A stretch of 7,927 bases of DNA from Thermoplasmatota archaeon (GTDB taxonomy: Archaea; Thermoplasmatota; Penumbrarchaeia; Penumbrarchaeales; Penumbrarchaeaceae), in assembly GCA_016929175.1 (NCBI GenBank), contig JAFGJI010000206.1, positions 1 to 7,927 of the forward strand. Direction: 5' to 3'. Positions 1-6,862 of this stretch are shown piece after piece (the first letter of the stretch is position 1; each line of letters starts with the position of its first letter). A program made the position numbers and the translations under genes. Below the pieces are notes generated by a model that ran no database searches, was not told the DNA's origin, and worked only from the letters and a program-made list of their open reading frames with translations.

Positions 1-1983
1 ATAGACCGGGGTCTCAGACCACTCTTCCCCGAAGGGCTGAGGAACGAGGTGCAGGTAATAATAATGCCCCTCAGTCTGGACGGCGAGATCAAACCGGACA
101 TAGTCGGGATGATAGCTGCCACGACCGCGCTCGAGATCTCGAGCATCCCATTCGACGGGCCCATTACCGGATGCCGGATTGGACTGGTGGGGGGGGAGTT
201 CGTAATAAACCCCACCGTTGACGAGATAGAGTTCTCCGAGATAAACCTCGTAGTGATGGGGGACGGAAAGCGTATAACCATGGTCGACTGCGACGCGAGG
301 GAACTGGACGATGAGCATGCAGTGAAAGCCTTCGAAGAGGCCATGAAAGCTATGGAGCCCCTCACACAATTCATGAAGGAGATCCGTGAAAAGGTCGGAA
401 AAACCAAGAGGAGACCGGAGGAGCTCAAATGGCGGATCACCGGAACCGAAGAGGACCTGAAGGTGATCGAGAAGATGAAGAAGAAGGCCCTCCCCGAACT
501 CGTCCATTACCTCTTCAACCAGCCGGTGGGTTCGAAGGGGGAGAGGAAGGCCGTCATAACAGAACTCGAGGAGAAGATCATCGACGAGTTCAAAAAGAAA
601 CTGAAGACCAAGGAACGTTCGGAGGATGAGACCGAAAGATACCTCAGAGGCCTCATGTCGAATTTCTTCTTCGATTTCATAGAGGAGCAGGTGACGCTTG
701 CGATACTGAACGATGGAAAGAGGGTCGACGGAAGGAAGATGGACGAGATACGCCCCCTGAGGGGGGAGACCGGGATAGTACCCAGGTCCCACGGGTCTGC
801 ACTATTCTCCAGGGGAGAGACGCAGATACTGAGCTTCGTGACACTGGGGGCACCGGGAGACGATCTGATCATCGAATCAATGGAAACGGACGATACGAAG
901 AAGTATTTCCACCACTACAATTTCCTGCCCTTTTCCGTGGGCGAGGTGAAACCCCTGAGAGGAGCCGGAAGAAGGGAGATAGGCCACGGAGCACTGGCTG
1001 AGAAAGCACTCCTTCCGGTCCTTCCCAGGACCGAGGAGTTCCCGTACACCATAAGGGTGGTATCCGAGGTAATGGGATCCAACGGCTCCTCGTCCATGGG
1101 CTCCACCGTAGGGTCCACACTTGCACTTATGGATGCCGGGGTGCCGATAAAGAAACCGGTGGCCGGCATAGCGATGGGACTTGCCTCCGAGGGAGAACGG
1201 TTCAAGGTCCTGACAGACCTTCAGGACATGGAGGATGGCAGGGGCGGGATGGACTTCAAGTTCACATCCACCGGAGACGGTATAACCGGGATCCAGATGG
1301 ATACGAAGACCCCCGGACTGACGATGGATATCATCAGAGAGACGTTCCCACAGATGAGGAAAGCTATCTCGGAGATCCTCGAATTCATCAAGAAAGTGAT
1401 ACCCGAGCCAAACAAGGAGATATCCGAGTATGCACCCAGGATAATCGCCCTCACCATCAACCCCGAGAAGATCGGCGAGGTCATAGGGCCCGGGGGCAAA
1501 GTGATCCGGGCACTCTGCGAGGACTACGATGTCCAGATAGACGTGGAGGATGACGGAACGGTGATGATCACCTCCAGCAACGCCGAAAAGGCGAAGCAGG
1601 TAGAGGGCATAATAAAGAGCATAGTCCGCGACATAGAGGTCGGGGATATATTCGAGAACGCCGAGGTTGTGAAGATCATGCCCTTCGGGGCTTTCGTCAG
1701 ACTGACCCCCAAGACCGACGGCCTCCTCCATGTTTCGGAACTGGAGTGGGGGCACGTCGACAAGGTTACGGACCGCGTCCAGGTAGGGGACAGGGTACGG
1801 GTCAAGGTGATCGAGATAGACAGGGGCAAGGTGGAGGTTTCCCTGAAGGCCCTGACACCGAGACCTCCGGGCATGGAACAATCCGGCAGAAGGGACCAGA
1901 ACCGCTCCGGACCTCCAAGGCGCCCGCCGAGAAGGGACGGCCCGAACCAGAGAAGAAGCCCTCCGAGAAAGAGAAGGGACTGA
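1..1983 (+). CDS. pnp: Polynucleotide phosphorylase (PNPase), 5'-truncated by window edge
   Basis: This enzyme degrades RNA 3' to 5' with phosphate, releasing nucleoside diphosphates, and can run in reverse; it acts in the cytoplasm as a trimer. The frame is open from base 1 and reads IDRGLRPLFPEGLRNEVQV, the family's conserved stretch. The gene therefore begins upstream, and the GTG at 49 is an internal valine. About 90 residues are missing compared with E. coli PNPase (711 residues); 660 remain. In order: the end of the first RNase PH core; a charged helical linker (about residues 110-230); the second, catalytic RNase PH core with HYNF (305-308), RREIGHG (324-330), the phosphate-binding NGSSS (361-365) and two metal-ligand aspartates, D412 and D418, spaced as E. 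coli D486 and D492; a KH domain with GPGG (496-499); an S1 domain (about 547-618); and a 42-residue Arg/Pro-rich tail. The loop between the aspartates is unusual (MEDGRGGMDF). The family call is secure; what is odd is its presence beside archaeal-looking promoters. Confidence 0.97.
   Translation: MDRGLRPLFPEGLRNEVQVIIMPLSLDGEIKPDIVGMIAATTALEISSIPFDGPITGCRIGLVGGEFVINPTVDEIEFSEINLVVMGDGKRITMVDCDARELDDEHAVKAFEEAMKAMEPLTQFMKEIREKVGKTKRRPEELKWRITGTEEDLKVIEKMKKKALPELVHYLFNQPVGSKGERKAVITELEEKIIDEFKKKLKTKERSEDETERYLRGLMSNFFFDFIEEQVTLAILNDGKRVDGRKMDEIRPLRGETGIVPRSHGSALFSRGETQILSFVTLGAPGDDLIIESMETDDTKKYFHHYNFLPFSVGEVKPLRGAGRREIGHGALAEKALLPVLPRTEEFPYTIRVVSEVMGSNGSSSMGSTVGSTLALMDAGVPIKKPVAGIAMGLASEGERFKVLTDLQDMEDGRGGMDFKFTSTGDGITGIQMDTKTPGLTMDIIRETFPQMRKAISEILEFIKKVIPEPNKEISEYAPRIIALTINPEKIGEVIGPGGKVIRALCEDYDVQIDVEDDGTVMITSSNAEKAKQVEGIIKSIVRDIEVGDIFENAEVVKIMPFGAFVRLTPKTDGLLHVSELEWGHVDKVTDRVQVGDRVRVKVIEIDRGKVEVSLKALTPRPPGMEQSGRRDQNRSGPPRRPPRRDGPNQRRSPPRKRRD
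1868..1980 (+). other. Arg/Pro-rich basic tail of PNPase
   Basis: These bases encode the last part of the PNPase after the S1 domain. The 42 residues beyond the S1 fold contain about 13 arginines and 10 prolines, with clusters such as PPRRPPRR and SPPRKRRD. This is a low-complexity, probably disordered segment. Basic tails after S1 domains commonly strengthen RNA binding, but that role is inferred here. Base composition stays in line with the rest of the gene, so the tail does not look like a frameshift artefact. Confidence 0.8.
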
Positions 1984-2028
1984 GATCCGCCCGTTCATAC
2001 CGTCAACGATAATACCGGGAGTGTCCTG

Positions 2029-2041
2029 AGTTGGTACAACT
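2029..2041. promoter_or_regulatory. Small inverted repeat upstream of the ABC operon
   Basis: AGTTG and CAACT flank a three-base loop (GTA). The repeat lies about 46 bases after the PNPase stop and ends 10 bases before the TATA-like box. It is too short and lacks the T-run needed for an intrinsic terminator call. It could be an operator half-site pair or chance. The rest of the 112-base gap, apart from the promoter and ribosome-binding site, shows nothing I recognise. Confidence 0.25.
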
Positions 2042-2049
2042 TCTCATAA

Positions 2050-2060
2050 TAATTAAATAC
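2050..2060 (+). promoter_or_regulatory. Putative archaeal TATA box for the ABC transporter operon
   Basis: An A/T-rich run, AATTAAATA (2051-2059), stands out in a G/C-rich region and lies about 40 bases before the ATG at 2096. In archaea transcription starts about 25 bases downstream of the TATA box, near 2080, which would leave a leader of about 15 bases containing the ribosome-binding site. A bacterial reading (TTGGTA, 17 bases, TAAATA) is also possible but is a poor consensus match. The site implies the ABC operon is transcribed separately from pnp. Confidence 0.5.
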
Positions 2061-2079
2061 GGAAAGACCATCAACGGGC

Positions 2080-2090
2080 AAGGAAAGGGA
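2080..2090 (+). promoter_or_regulatory. Ribosome-binding site of the ABC ATPase gene
   Basis: A purine-rich stretch, AAGGAAAGGGA, ends five bases before the ATG at 2096. It can pair partly with the CCUCC end of 16S rRNA. It supports the ATG at 2096 as the start; the encoded protein from there aligns with the normal N-terminus of LolD/MacB-type ATPases. Confidence 0.5.
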
Positions 2091-2095
2091 TTGAC

Positions 2096-2902
2096 ATGAC
2101 CCTTGATAATAGGAAATCCATAGTGCAGGCCAGGAAGATCGTCAAGATCTACGATACGGGATCTGTCAAGGTCGAAGCCCTGAGAGGCATAGATCTCGAT
2201 GTGAAAAGAGGCGAGATGGTGGCCGTAATGGGTCCTTCCGGGTGCGGGAAGACCACCCTGCTGAACTGCCTGTCCGGTCTCGACGAGACCACCTCAGGAA
2301 ACGTATTTATCGAGGGAACGGACCTGGCAAGGATGAAGGATGACGAGAGGACAGAGTACAGGGCAAGTAATATGGGTTTTGTCTTCCAGTTCTACAACCT
2401 CCTCCCTGTCCTTACGGCGGTGGAGAATGTCGAGATGGTGCTGCTTCTTTCAGGTATAAAACCCAAGGAGGCAAGACGCAGGGCTGAGAAGGCACTGGAG
2501 ATCGTCGGATTGAAGAACTACGAGAAGCACAGGCCCTCCCAGCTATCCGGGGGGCAGAGGCAGAGAGTGACGCTGGCAAGGGCCCTTGTCAACGATCCGA
2601 AGATCGTATGGGCGGATGAACCGACGGGTGATCTTGACAAGAAGAACTCAAATGAAATGATGCAGATGATGAAGAGCCTCAACGAGAAGCTCGAGATGAC
2701 CTTTGTCATAGTGACGCACGATCCCGATGTCGCTGCCGTGTGCAGGAGGATAATACACATGGAGGACGGCAAGATCGTAAAGGATGTTCCGATAACCGCC
2801 AAGGACGCTCTTGTACATCCAAAAGGCATCGATTACACATCCTGCGGAGACAGGGACACAGGGTCGGCCAGGATATCAGCTCAGGAAAAAGCCTCGATGT
2901 GA
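2096..2902 (+). CDS. ABC transporter ATP-binding protein, MacB/LolD type
   Basis: This is the nucleotide-binding subunit of a type VII (MacB/LolD/FtsE-like) ABC transporter. It hydrolyses ATP in the cytoplasm to drive its FtsX-fold partner. The 268 residues show a complete set of motifs: Walker A GPSGCGKT (46-53), Q-loop glutamine Q98 in FVFQFYNLLP, signature LSGGQ (150-154) followed by QRVTLARAL, Walker B IVWADE (170-175), D-loop GDLD (178-181) and switch histidine H208 in VTHD. The sequence LSGGQRQRV and the ADEPTGDLD pattern are typical of LolD/MacB ATPases. A C-terminal extension of about 40 residues after the last strand (roughly 229-268) exceeds the usual length and includes one cysteine; I do not recognise it. 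The next gene, the permease, starts 13 bases after the stop and is surely the partner. No periplasmic adaptor (HlyD/MacA-like) gene lies alongside. The transported substrate cannot be told from sequence. Confidence 0.95.
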   Translation: MTLDNRKSIVQARKIVKIYDTGSVKVEALRGIDLDVKRGEMVAVMGPSGCGKTTLLNCLSGLDETTSGNVFIEGTDLARMKDDERTEYRASNMGFVFQFYNLLPVLTAVENVEMVLLLSGIKPKEARRRAEKALEIVGLKNYEKHRPSQLSGGQRQRVTLARALVNDPKIVWADEPTGDLDKKNSNEMMQMMKSLNEKLEMTFVIVTHDPDVAAVCRRIIHMEDGKIVKDVPITAKDALVHPKGIDYTSCGDRDTGSARISAQEKASM

Positions 2903-2903
2903 T

Positions 2904-2908
2904 GGGGG
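2904..2908 (+). promoter_or_regulatory. GGGGG ribosome-binding site that fixes the permease start
   Basis: A GGGGG run sits seven bases before the ATG at 2916, inside the 13-base gap after the ATPase stop. It can pair with CCUCC of 16S rRNA with one G-U wobble. An in-frame ATG at 2811 lies well inside the ATPase gene and would add a non-membrane segment unlike the family, so 2916 is the better start. The same GGGGG with the same seven-base spacing precedes the gene at 6909. Confidence 0.55.
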
Positions 2909-2915
2909 ACCTAAT

Positions 2916-5900
2916 ATGGGATTCGGAACATGGTTATCGGAACATATCGCCGAGATCATTCTCGTATCGATACTTGTCCTGATGATACCGATGGTCTTCT
3001 TCGGTTTCCTGCTGCCGGGAGACCTCCGGGGGGCCGTATTGATCCCGGCAGTGTTCCTGCTCGTCGTCTTCTTCGTTGTGCTCTTCATCCTGGCATTGAT
3101 GAACAGGCTTCAACTCATGATGGGTCTTCGGAACCTTGTAAGACACAAGAGCGATACGGTGATCGCGATACTGGGCTTCATGATCGGAACCTCCATAATC
3201 TGCTCCTCCCTGGCGATAGGGGATACCATGGGCAACATGATCGAGACGCTCGTTTACGACTCTTACTATCTGAGGGACGAGTACCTGATGGTGATCGATG
3301 ACGACGGTACAAATTACATGTTCGACGGAGACGCCGCGAACGAGATATCGGATGCGGTATGGTCCCTGAACGGGAACGAAACAATGATCGATGGTGTCTC
3401 CTGGGAACTCGAGTTGCAGGGGTCCATAGTGAACCTTGACACTGAACTCTTCGAACCCGTCATCACACTACGGGCATACAGCAAGGAGACAGAGGATGCC
3501 TTCGGACCGCTCTTAAAGGATGGAGGGCCGATAGAGTTCTCTCTCGATGAAGATGAGATCTACATGACCGGGTCGGTGGCCAAACTTGTGGAGGGAGAGG
3601 TGGGTCATCGGATCAACATCACGACGAGGGAGGGCTGGAAGATATTCCGTGTCGCCGAGGTGATAGACAACGACGGCAGGGCTGCCTGGGGCTCAAGTGA
3701 CATCTATTTCAGCCTTGATGCCCTGTGGAAATTGTACGGAATAGAGAATGCCACTGCCGAAACTCCCGGAGCGGATAACGACTGGTCAGGGGGTTTCTAC
3801 AATGTCCTTTTCATCTCGAACACCGGGGGCAAGATTGACGGGGGGGAACTGTGCCCCAAGGTCGTTGAGAAGGTCAACGAGAGGTTCAAGGAGATACCTC
3901 ACCCCGTCGACCCCCAGAAGACCCTGGAGATAACCGGTGACAAGAAGAGCAATGTGGACCTCATGACACAGGCGATGAGCCAGTTCACGATGATGTTCCT
4001 TGCGCTGGGCACCTTTTCGATAATCGCGGGGATAACGCTCATCATCAACATATTCGTGATGCTCTCGGAGGAGAGGAAGGAGGAGATGGGCATCTCCAGG
4101 GCTGTGGGGATGAAGAGAAGGCACCTCAGGATGGCATACCTGTTCGAGGGCACCGCCTATTCCATGATCTCATCCTTCGTGGGAGTGGTCCTCGGCGCCG
4201 TGACGGGATACCTCATAATCTTTGCCGTTGAGAGGATCATAGAGTCGGTCGCAGGCTCGGAGTTCGAGATCCTCAAATACTACAGTGTTTCCCCCTTCTC
4301 CCTGATACTTGCCTTCATCGGGGGGTTCTCGATCACCGTCGGGACGACCCTCATGATCACGCAGCTGATAGCGAAATTGAACATCGTTTCCGCCATCAGG
4401 AACACCCCCGCACCCAAGGTCCGGTTCAGGCTTATAACCCTTGGTTGGAAGCTGTTCGGCGTCTTCGACCCAAAGAACAATGACAGCACCGGAACACCGC
4501 TCGCAAAAGCCCTTACATTCTTGCTGGACAGGATGGTCTTCTCCGGAACGCTGATGTTCGTTCTCGGGGTCGCCCTCCTGCTTCTCGGTTTCCTGATCGA
4601 ACTGATATGGCCGATCTTCGTGGGAGTATCATTTGCTCTGATCGGACTCGGGTTGATAATAAGATACTTCATAAGCGAGAGGCTCACTTACAACATAGTC
4701 GCGGCCCTGATCCTGTTCATCTACATCTTTCCCACTCCGGAGCCCATCGCCAGTTACGGGGCGGACCTCGAGATGTTCGTCATCAGCGGCGTCTTCATGG
4801 TATCGGCGGCCGTTCTGCTGCTTGTCTGGAACACGGACATAATATTGTGGGCCGTGGAGAAGATGGTCTGCGCCCTCAGGTTCTCTCCGGCGTCCATAAA
4901 GATGGCGGTCTCCTATCCGATCAAGAAGAGGTTCCGAACGGGTGTCACCATATTCATGTTCGCTCTGATAATCTTCACCATCACGACCATGTCCATGATC
5001 GTTCATGTGTTCGATGTCAACATAGAGGAGTTCGAGAAATCCGTCGGTGGGGGTTACGACATAATAGGGATCTCCACCATCAGGGGAATCGATGATCTCG
5101 AGGGAGAGCTGGCCCTGAATACAACGGATATCTCTGGGATGATCGACTGGAACACGACGGTCAGCCTTTCATACGGACCGGTGATGCTGAATATTACCGG
5201 AGGAAACCTTTCAGAACCGGGAGAGATCGGGTCGTTCTGCATCGGCGTTCCGGACCAGTTCATGGAGAGCAACGGGTTCGCTCTATATGAGGTCGCCTGG
5301 GACATCCTGGACCCGGAGGGGGTCATAGAACATACCGACAGAAATGCGTGGACCATGCTCAGGGAATCACCGGACATGGTCATACTCGACGTTCCCGGTC
5401 AACAGAGTGGCTTCCCCGCCCCCTTCCAGGAAGGAGCCGTGTCCGCGGGGGACAACATAACCGTCTCTTCCATGGATGGCAGGCAATTCAACAAGACGGT
5501 TATAGCCATCTCCAGGATCATCGGGATGGGGGCGGTCATCCTTGACGAAGATGTTGCGGCGCAGCAGTTCCAGGCAGCCGATGGGAAGGTGCACCTCATC
5601 CGGCTGACAGGGGACAGCGACGCTGATGATGTCGCAAGCGTCCTCGGCAAGGAACTTTCGGACCGGGGCTTCATCGCCATCTCCACCGGGGACCTTCCCG
5701 TCAACGGAGGCTATGACATCATAGGGATCTCGGAGAAGGGGATCCATGACCTGAGATCGGCCCTTGCCGGGAATGTCAGGCCCCCGAGGAAGACCGATGT
5801 TCATACCAGGATCGATTTTGACAGAAGCGTCAGCCTCACCAACGGTCTGCTCATCATGAACATGACGCTTCCTTACGGAATGGGCTACACCGAGTTCTAT

Positions 5901-6791
5901 ACCAACTGCGGAGGCATACCCGACAAGTTCATAGAAACGAACGGTTACGGGTTCAACGAGGTGGCATGGGATATCATCGACCCGGATGAGAAGATGGAGC
6001 ACAATGACAGGAATGTGTGGAACGCTTTGAAGTACTCATCGGATTGGGTGATAGTCGACAGCTCCTTCGGGGAAAGCGGTTTTACCGGGATGTCGGCTGG
6101 AGGTTCGGTCGAGGCGGGGGACAACATCACGGTATCGTCCATGAACGGTACTCAGTATAACAAAACGGTGATCGGCATCTCCAAGCTCATGGGGTTCCGG
6201 CTTGTTTGTATGTACGAGCCATACGCTGCCTCGGATTTCAACGCCGTCGAGAGGAACCTGCACCTGATAAGTGTCAAACCCGGGTCCGATGCAAGGGATG
6301 TCGCCAACGACATGAGGAGGGAACTCATCCCGTTCGGTTTCTACGCGATAGTGGTAGAGGAGATAATCGAGGAATCGCTGAATGTCACCAACAACTTCTT
6401 CAACCTCTTCAATGCATTCCTCTCCCTGGGACTGATAATCGGTATCGTGGGTCTTGGGATCGTCACCCTGAGGTCGGTATACGAGAGACGCCACGAGATC
6501 GGAATGATGAGGGCCATCGGCTTCAAGAGGAGGTCCGTTGTCATATCATTCCTTGGAGAATCGACCTTTATTGCAGGCTCCGGTCTCGTCATCGGAGCGG
6601 CACTGGGAATAGAGGTTGGATGGGGGCTGTGGAGGGATGAACTATCGGAGCTCTTCCCCGAGTTCGGGATCCCCATCGTGAAGATACTTGCCATAATTGG
6701 AATAGCCCTATTCTTCGCCCTCGCCTCTTCCGTGGCACCATCCTTTAAAGCTGCAAGGGTGATCCCGGCCGAAGCCCTAAGATACGAATGA
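2916..6791 (+). CDS. Large double FtsX/MacB-fold ABC transporter permease with duplicated ectodomain
   Basis: This is the membrane subunit (1291 residues) paired with the ATPase at 2096. I count about 14 membrane helices by eye: two extra N-terminal ones (13-34, 40-62); a first FtsX unit with one helix (81-101), an extracytoplasmic domain (about 105-355) and three helices (358-385, 415-440, 461-487); four middle helices (541-563, 564-586, 592-607, 620-645); then a second FtsX unit with one helix (675-699), a very long ectodomain (700-1160) and three helices (1163-1188, 1210-1237, 1254-1276). Each unit carries the coupling motif after its second helix: EERKEEMGISRAVG (385-398) and YERRHEIGMMRAIG (1189-1202). 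MacB-type permeases normally have four helices and about 400 residues and dimerise; here two units are fused, so one chain may form a whole translocator. The second ectodomain is an internal tandem duplication (712-922 and 931-1145). Its substrate is unknown; lipoprotein, lipid or peptide export, or signalling without transport, are all possible. Confidence 0.93.
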   Translation: MGFGTWLSEHIAEIILVSILVLMIPMVFFGFLLPGDLRGAVLIPAVFLLVVFFVVLFILALMNRLQLMMGLRNLVRHKSDTVIAILGFMIGTSIICSSLAIGDTMGNMIETLVYDSYYLRDEYLMVIDDDGTNYMFDGDAANEISDAVWSLNGNETMIDGVSWELELQGSIVNLDTELFEPVITLRAYSKETEDAFGPLLKDGGPIEFSLDEDEIYMTGSVAKLVEGEVGHRINITTREGWKIFRVAEVIDNDGRAAWGSSDIYFSLDALWKLYGIENATAETPGADNDWSGGFYNVLFISNTGGKIDGGELCPKVVEKVNERFKEIPHPVDPQKTLEITGDKKSNVDLMTQAMSQFTMMFLALGTFSIIAGITLIINIFVMLSEERKEEMGISRAVGMKRRHLRMAYLFEGTAYSMISSFVGVVLGAVTGYLIIFAVERIIESVAGSEFEILKYYSVSPFSLILAFIGGFSITVGTTLMITQLIAKLNIVSAIRNTPAPKVRFRLITLGWKLFGVFDPKNNDSTGTPLAKALTFLLDRMVFSGTLMFVLGVALLLLGFLIELIWPIFVGVSFALIGLGLIIRYFISERLTYNIVAALILFIYIFPTPEPIASYGADLEMFVISGVFMVSAAVLLLVWNTDIILWAVEKMVCALRFSPASIKMAVSYPIKKRFRTGVTIFMFALIIFTITTMSMIVHVFDVNIEEFEKSVGGGYDIIGISTIRGIDDLEGELALNTTDISGMIDWNTTVSLSYGPVMLNITGGNLSEPGEIGSFCIGVPDQFMESNGFALYEVAWDILDPEGVIEHTDRNAWTMLRESPDMVILDVPGQQSGFPAPFQEGAVSAGDNITVSSMDGRQFNKTVIAISRIIGMGAVILDEDVAAQQFQAADGKVHLIRLTGDSDADDVASVLGKELSDRGFIAISTGDLPVNGGYDIIGISEKGIHDLRSALAGNVRPPRKTDVHTRIDFDRSVSLTNGLLIMNMTLPYGMGYTEFYTNCGGIPDKFIETNGYGFNEVAWDIIDPDEKMEHNDRNVWNALKYSSDWVIVDSSFGESGFTGMSAGGSVEAGDNITVSSMNGTQYNKTVIGISKLMGFRLVCMYEPYAASDFNAVERNLHLISVKPGSDARDVANDMRRELIPFGFYAIVVEEIIEESLNVTNNFFNLFNAFLSLGLIIGIVGLGIVTLRSVYERRHEIGMMRAIGFKRRSVVISFLGESTFIAGSGLVIGAALGIEVGWGLWRDELSELFPEFGIPIVKILAIIGIALFFALASSVAPSFKAARVIPAEALRYE
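3228..3980 (+). other. First MacB_PCD-like extracytoplasmic domain of the permease
   Basis: This stretch encodes about residues 105-355, between the third and fourth membrane helices. It has the mixed hydrophilic composition and position of the MacB_PCD domain found in MacB/LolC/LolE permeases. It begins after GDTMGNMIE and leads into the helix starting SQFTMMFLALG. It contains three N-X-S/T sequons (NET, NIT, NAT). It does not visibly resemble the GGYDIIGIS-type modules of the second half. Domain edges are judged by eye. Confidence 0.6.
5049..5681 (+). repeat. Ectodomain module, copy 1 of an in-frame tandem duplication
   Basis: The bases encode permease residues 712-922. The module opens with GGYDIIGIS and ends with GFIAI. 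Blocks shared with copy 2 occur in the same order: VSL, then N-[IM]-T, IPD/VPD-[QK]F, EVAWDI, EH-x-DRN, GDNITVSSM, NKTVI-x-IS, SDA-x-DVA and GF-x-AI. By eye about 45% of residues match. The copies are offset by 657 bases at the aligned tyrosines (5055 and 5712), exactly 219 codons. It holds six N-X-S/T sequons. Confidence 0.88.
5706..6350 (+). repeat. Ectodomain module, copy 2 of an in-frame tandem duplication
   Basis: The bases encode permease residues 931-1145, starting GGYDIIGIS and ending GFYAI, only about eight residues after copy 1 ends. It holds four N-X-S/T sequons. Copy 2 continues into a helix (VVEEIIEESLNVTNN) that leads to the next membrane segment, while copy 1 lacks that connecting helix. 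The DNA copies are diverged apart from short identical runs such as a 14-base one around the GDN codons, so this is an old duplication and not an assembly repeat. Confidence 0.88.
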
Positions 6792-6825
6792 AGGGGCAGG
6801 CAGGCTTCCATTAAAAGAGCCGACC

Positions 6826-6843
6826 GGACACACCCCGGTGTTC
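6826..6843 (+). other. Short hairpin downstream of the permease gene
   Basis: GGACAC (6826-6831) can pair with GTGTTC (6838-6843), including one G-U pair, around a six-base loop. It lies 34 bases after the permease stop. There is no following U-run, so an intrinsic terminator is not supported. It may simply reflect the GTGTTC direct repeat described next. Confidence 0.25.
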
Positions 6844-6860
6844 AGTGTTCGTACGAGAAC
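6838..6860. promoter_or_regulatory. Direct repeat and palindrome just upstream of a TATA-like box (possible operator)
   Basis: GTGTTC occurs twice seven bases apart (6838-6843 and 6845-6850). The second copy runs into the perfect palindrome TCGTACGA (6849-6856), and GTTC (6847-6850) is mirrored by GAAC (6857-6860). The cluster abuts the TATA-like box at 6863, in the place where the archaeal B-recognition element or a regulator would bind. This suggests a regulated promoter for the gene at 6909. The elements are short, so chance is a real alternative. Confidence 0.35.
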
Positions 6861-6862
6861 GG

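Noticed and set aside
49..51. GTG as the start of the PNPase gene
   Set aside because: The frame is open to base 1 and bases 1-48 encode the conserved IDR-x-x-RPLFPEG stretch, so this codon is an internal valine.
877..1998. Long minus-strand open frame (373 codons) opposite pnp
   Set aside because: It lies opposite a secure PNPase coding sequence, has no recognisable domain and is rich in His, Gly, Arg and Pro, as expected of an antisense shadow in G/C-rich DNA.
2031..2059. Bacterial sigma-70 promoter TTGGTA-17-TAAATA
   Set aside because: Both hexamers match the consensus weakly and no comparable pair precedes 6909, while TATA-like boxes at equal distances precede both genes. It is not excluded.
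1984..2095. Intrinsic terminator or RNA gene between pnp and the ABC operon
   Set aside because: Only a five-base-pair stem (2029-2041) without a U-run is present, and nothing resembles a tRNA or riboswitch.
2811..2915. Upstream ATG giving the permease 35 extra residues
   Set aside because: It lies within the ATPase coding sequence, and the added segment is hydrophilic and unlike a permease start. The ATG at 2916 has a ribosome-binding site and leads directly to the first membrane helix.
5049..6350. Possible assembly artefact behind the ectodomain repeat
   Set aside because: The copies differ at roughly half their residues and share only short identical DNA runs, so they cannot be a duplicated read or contig join.
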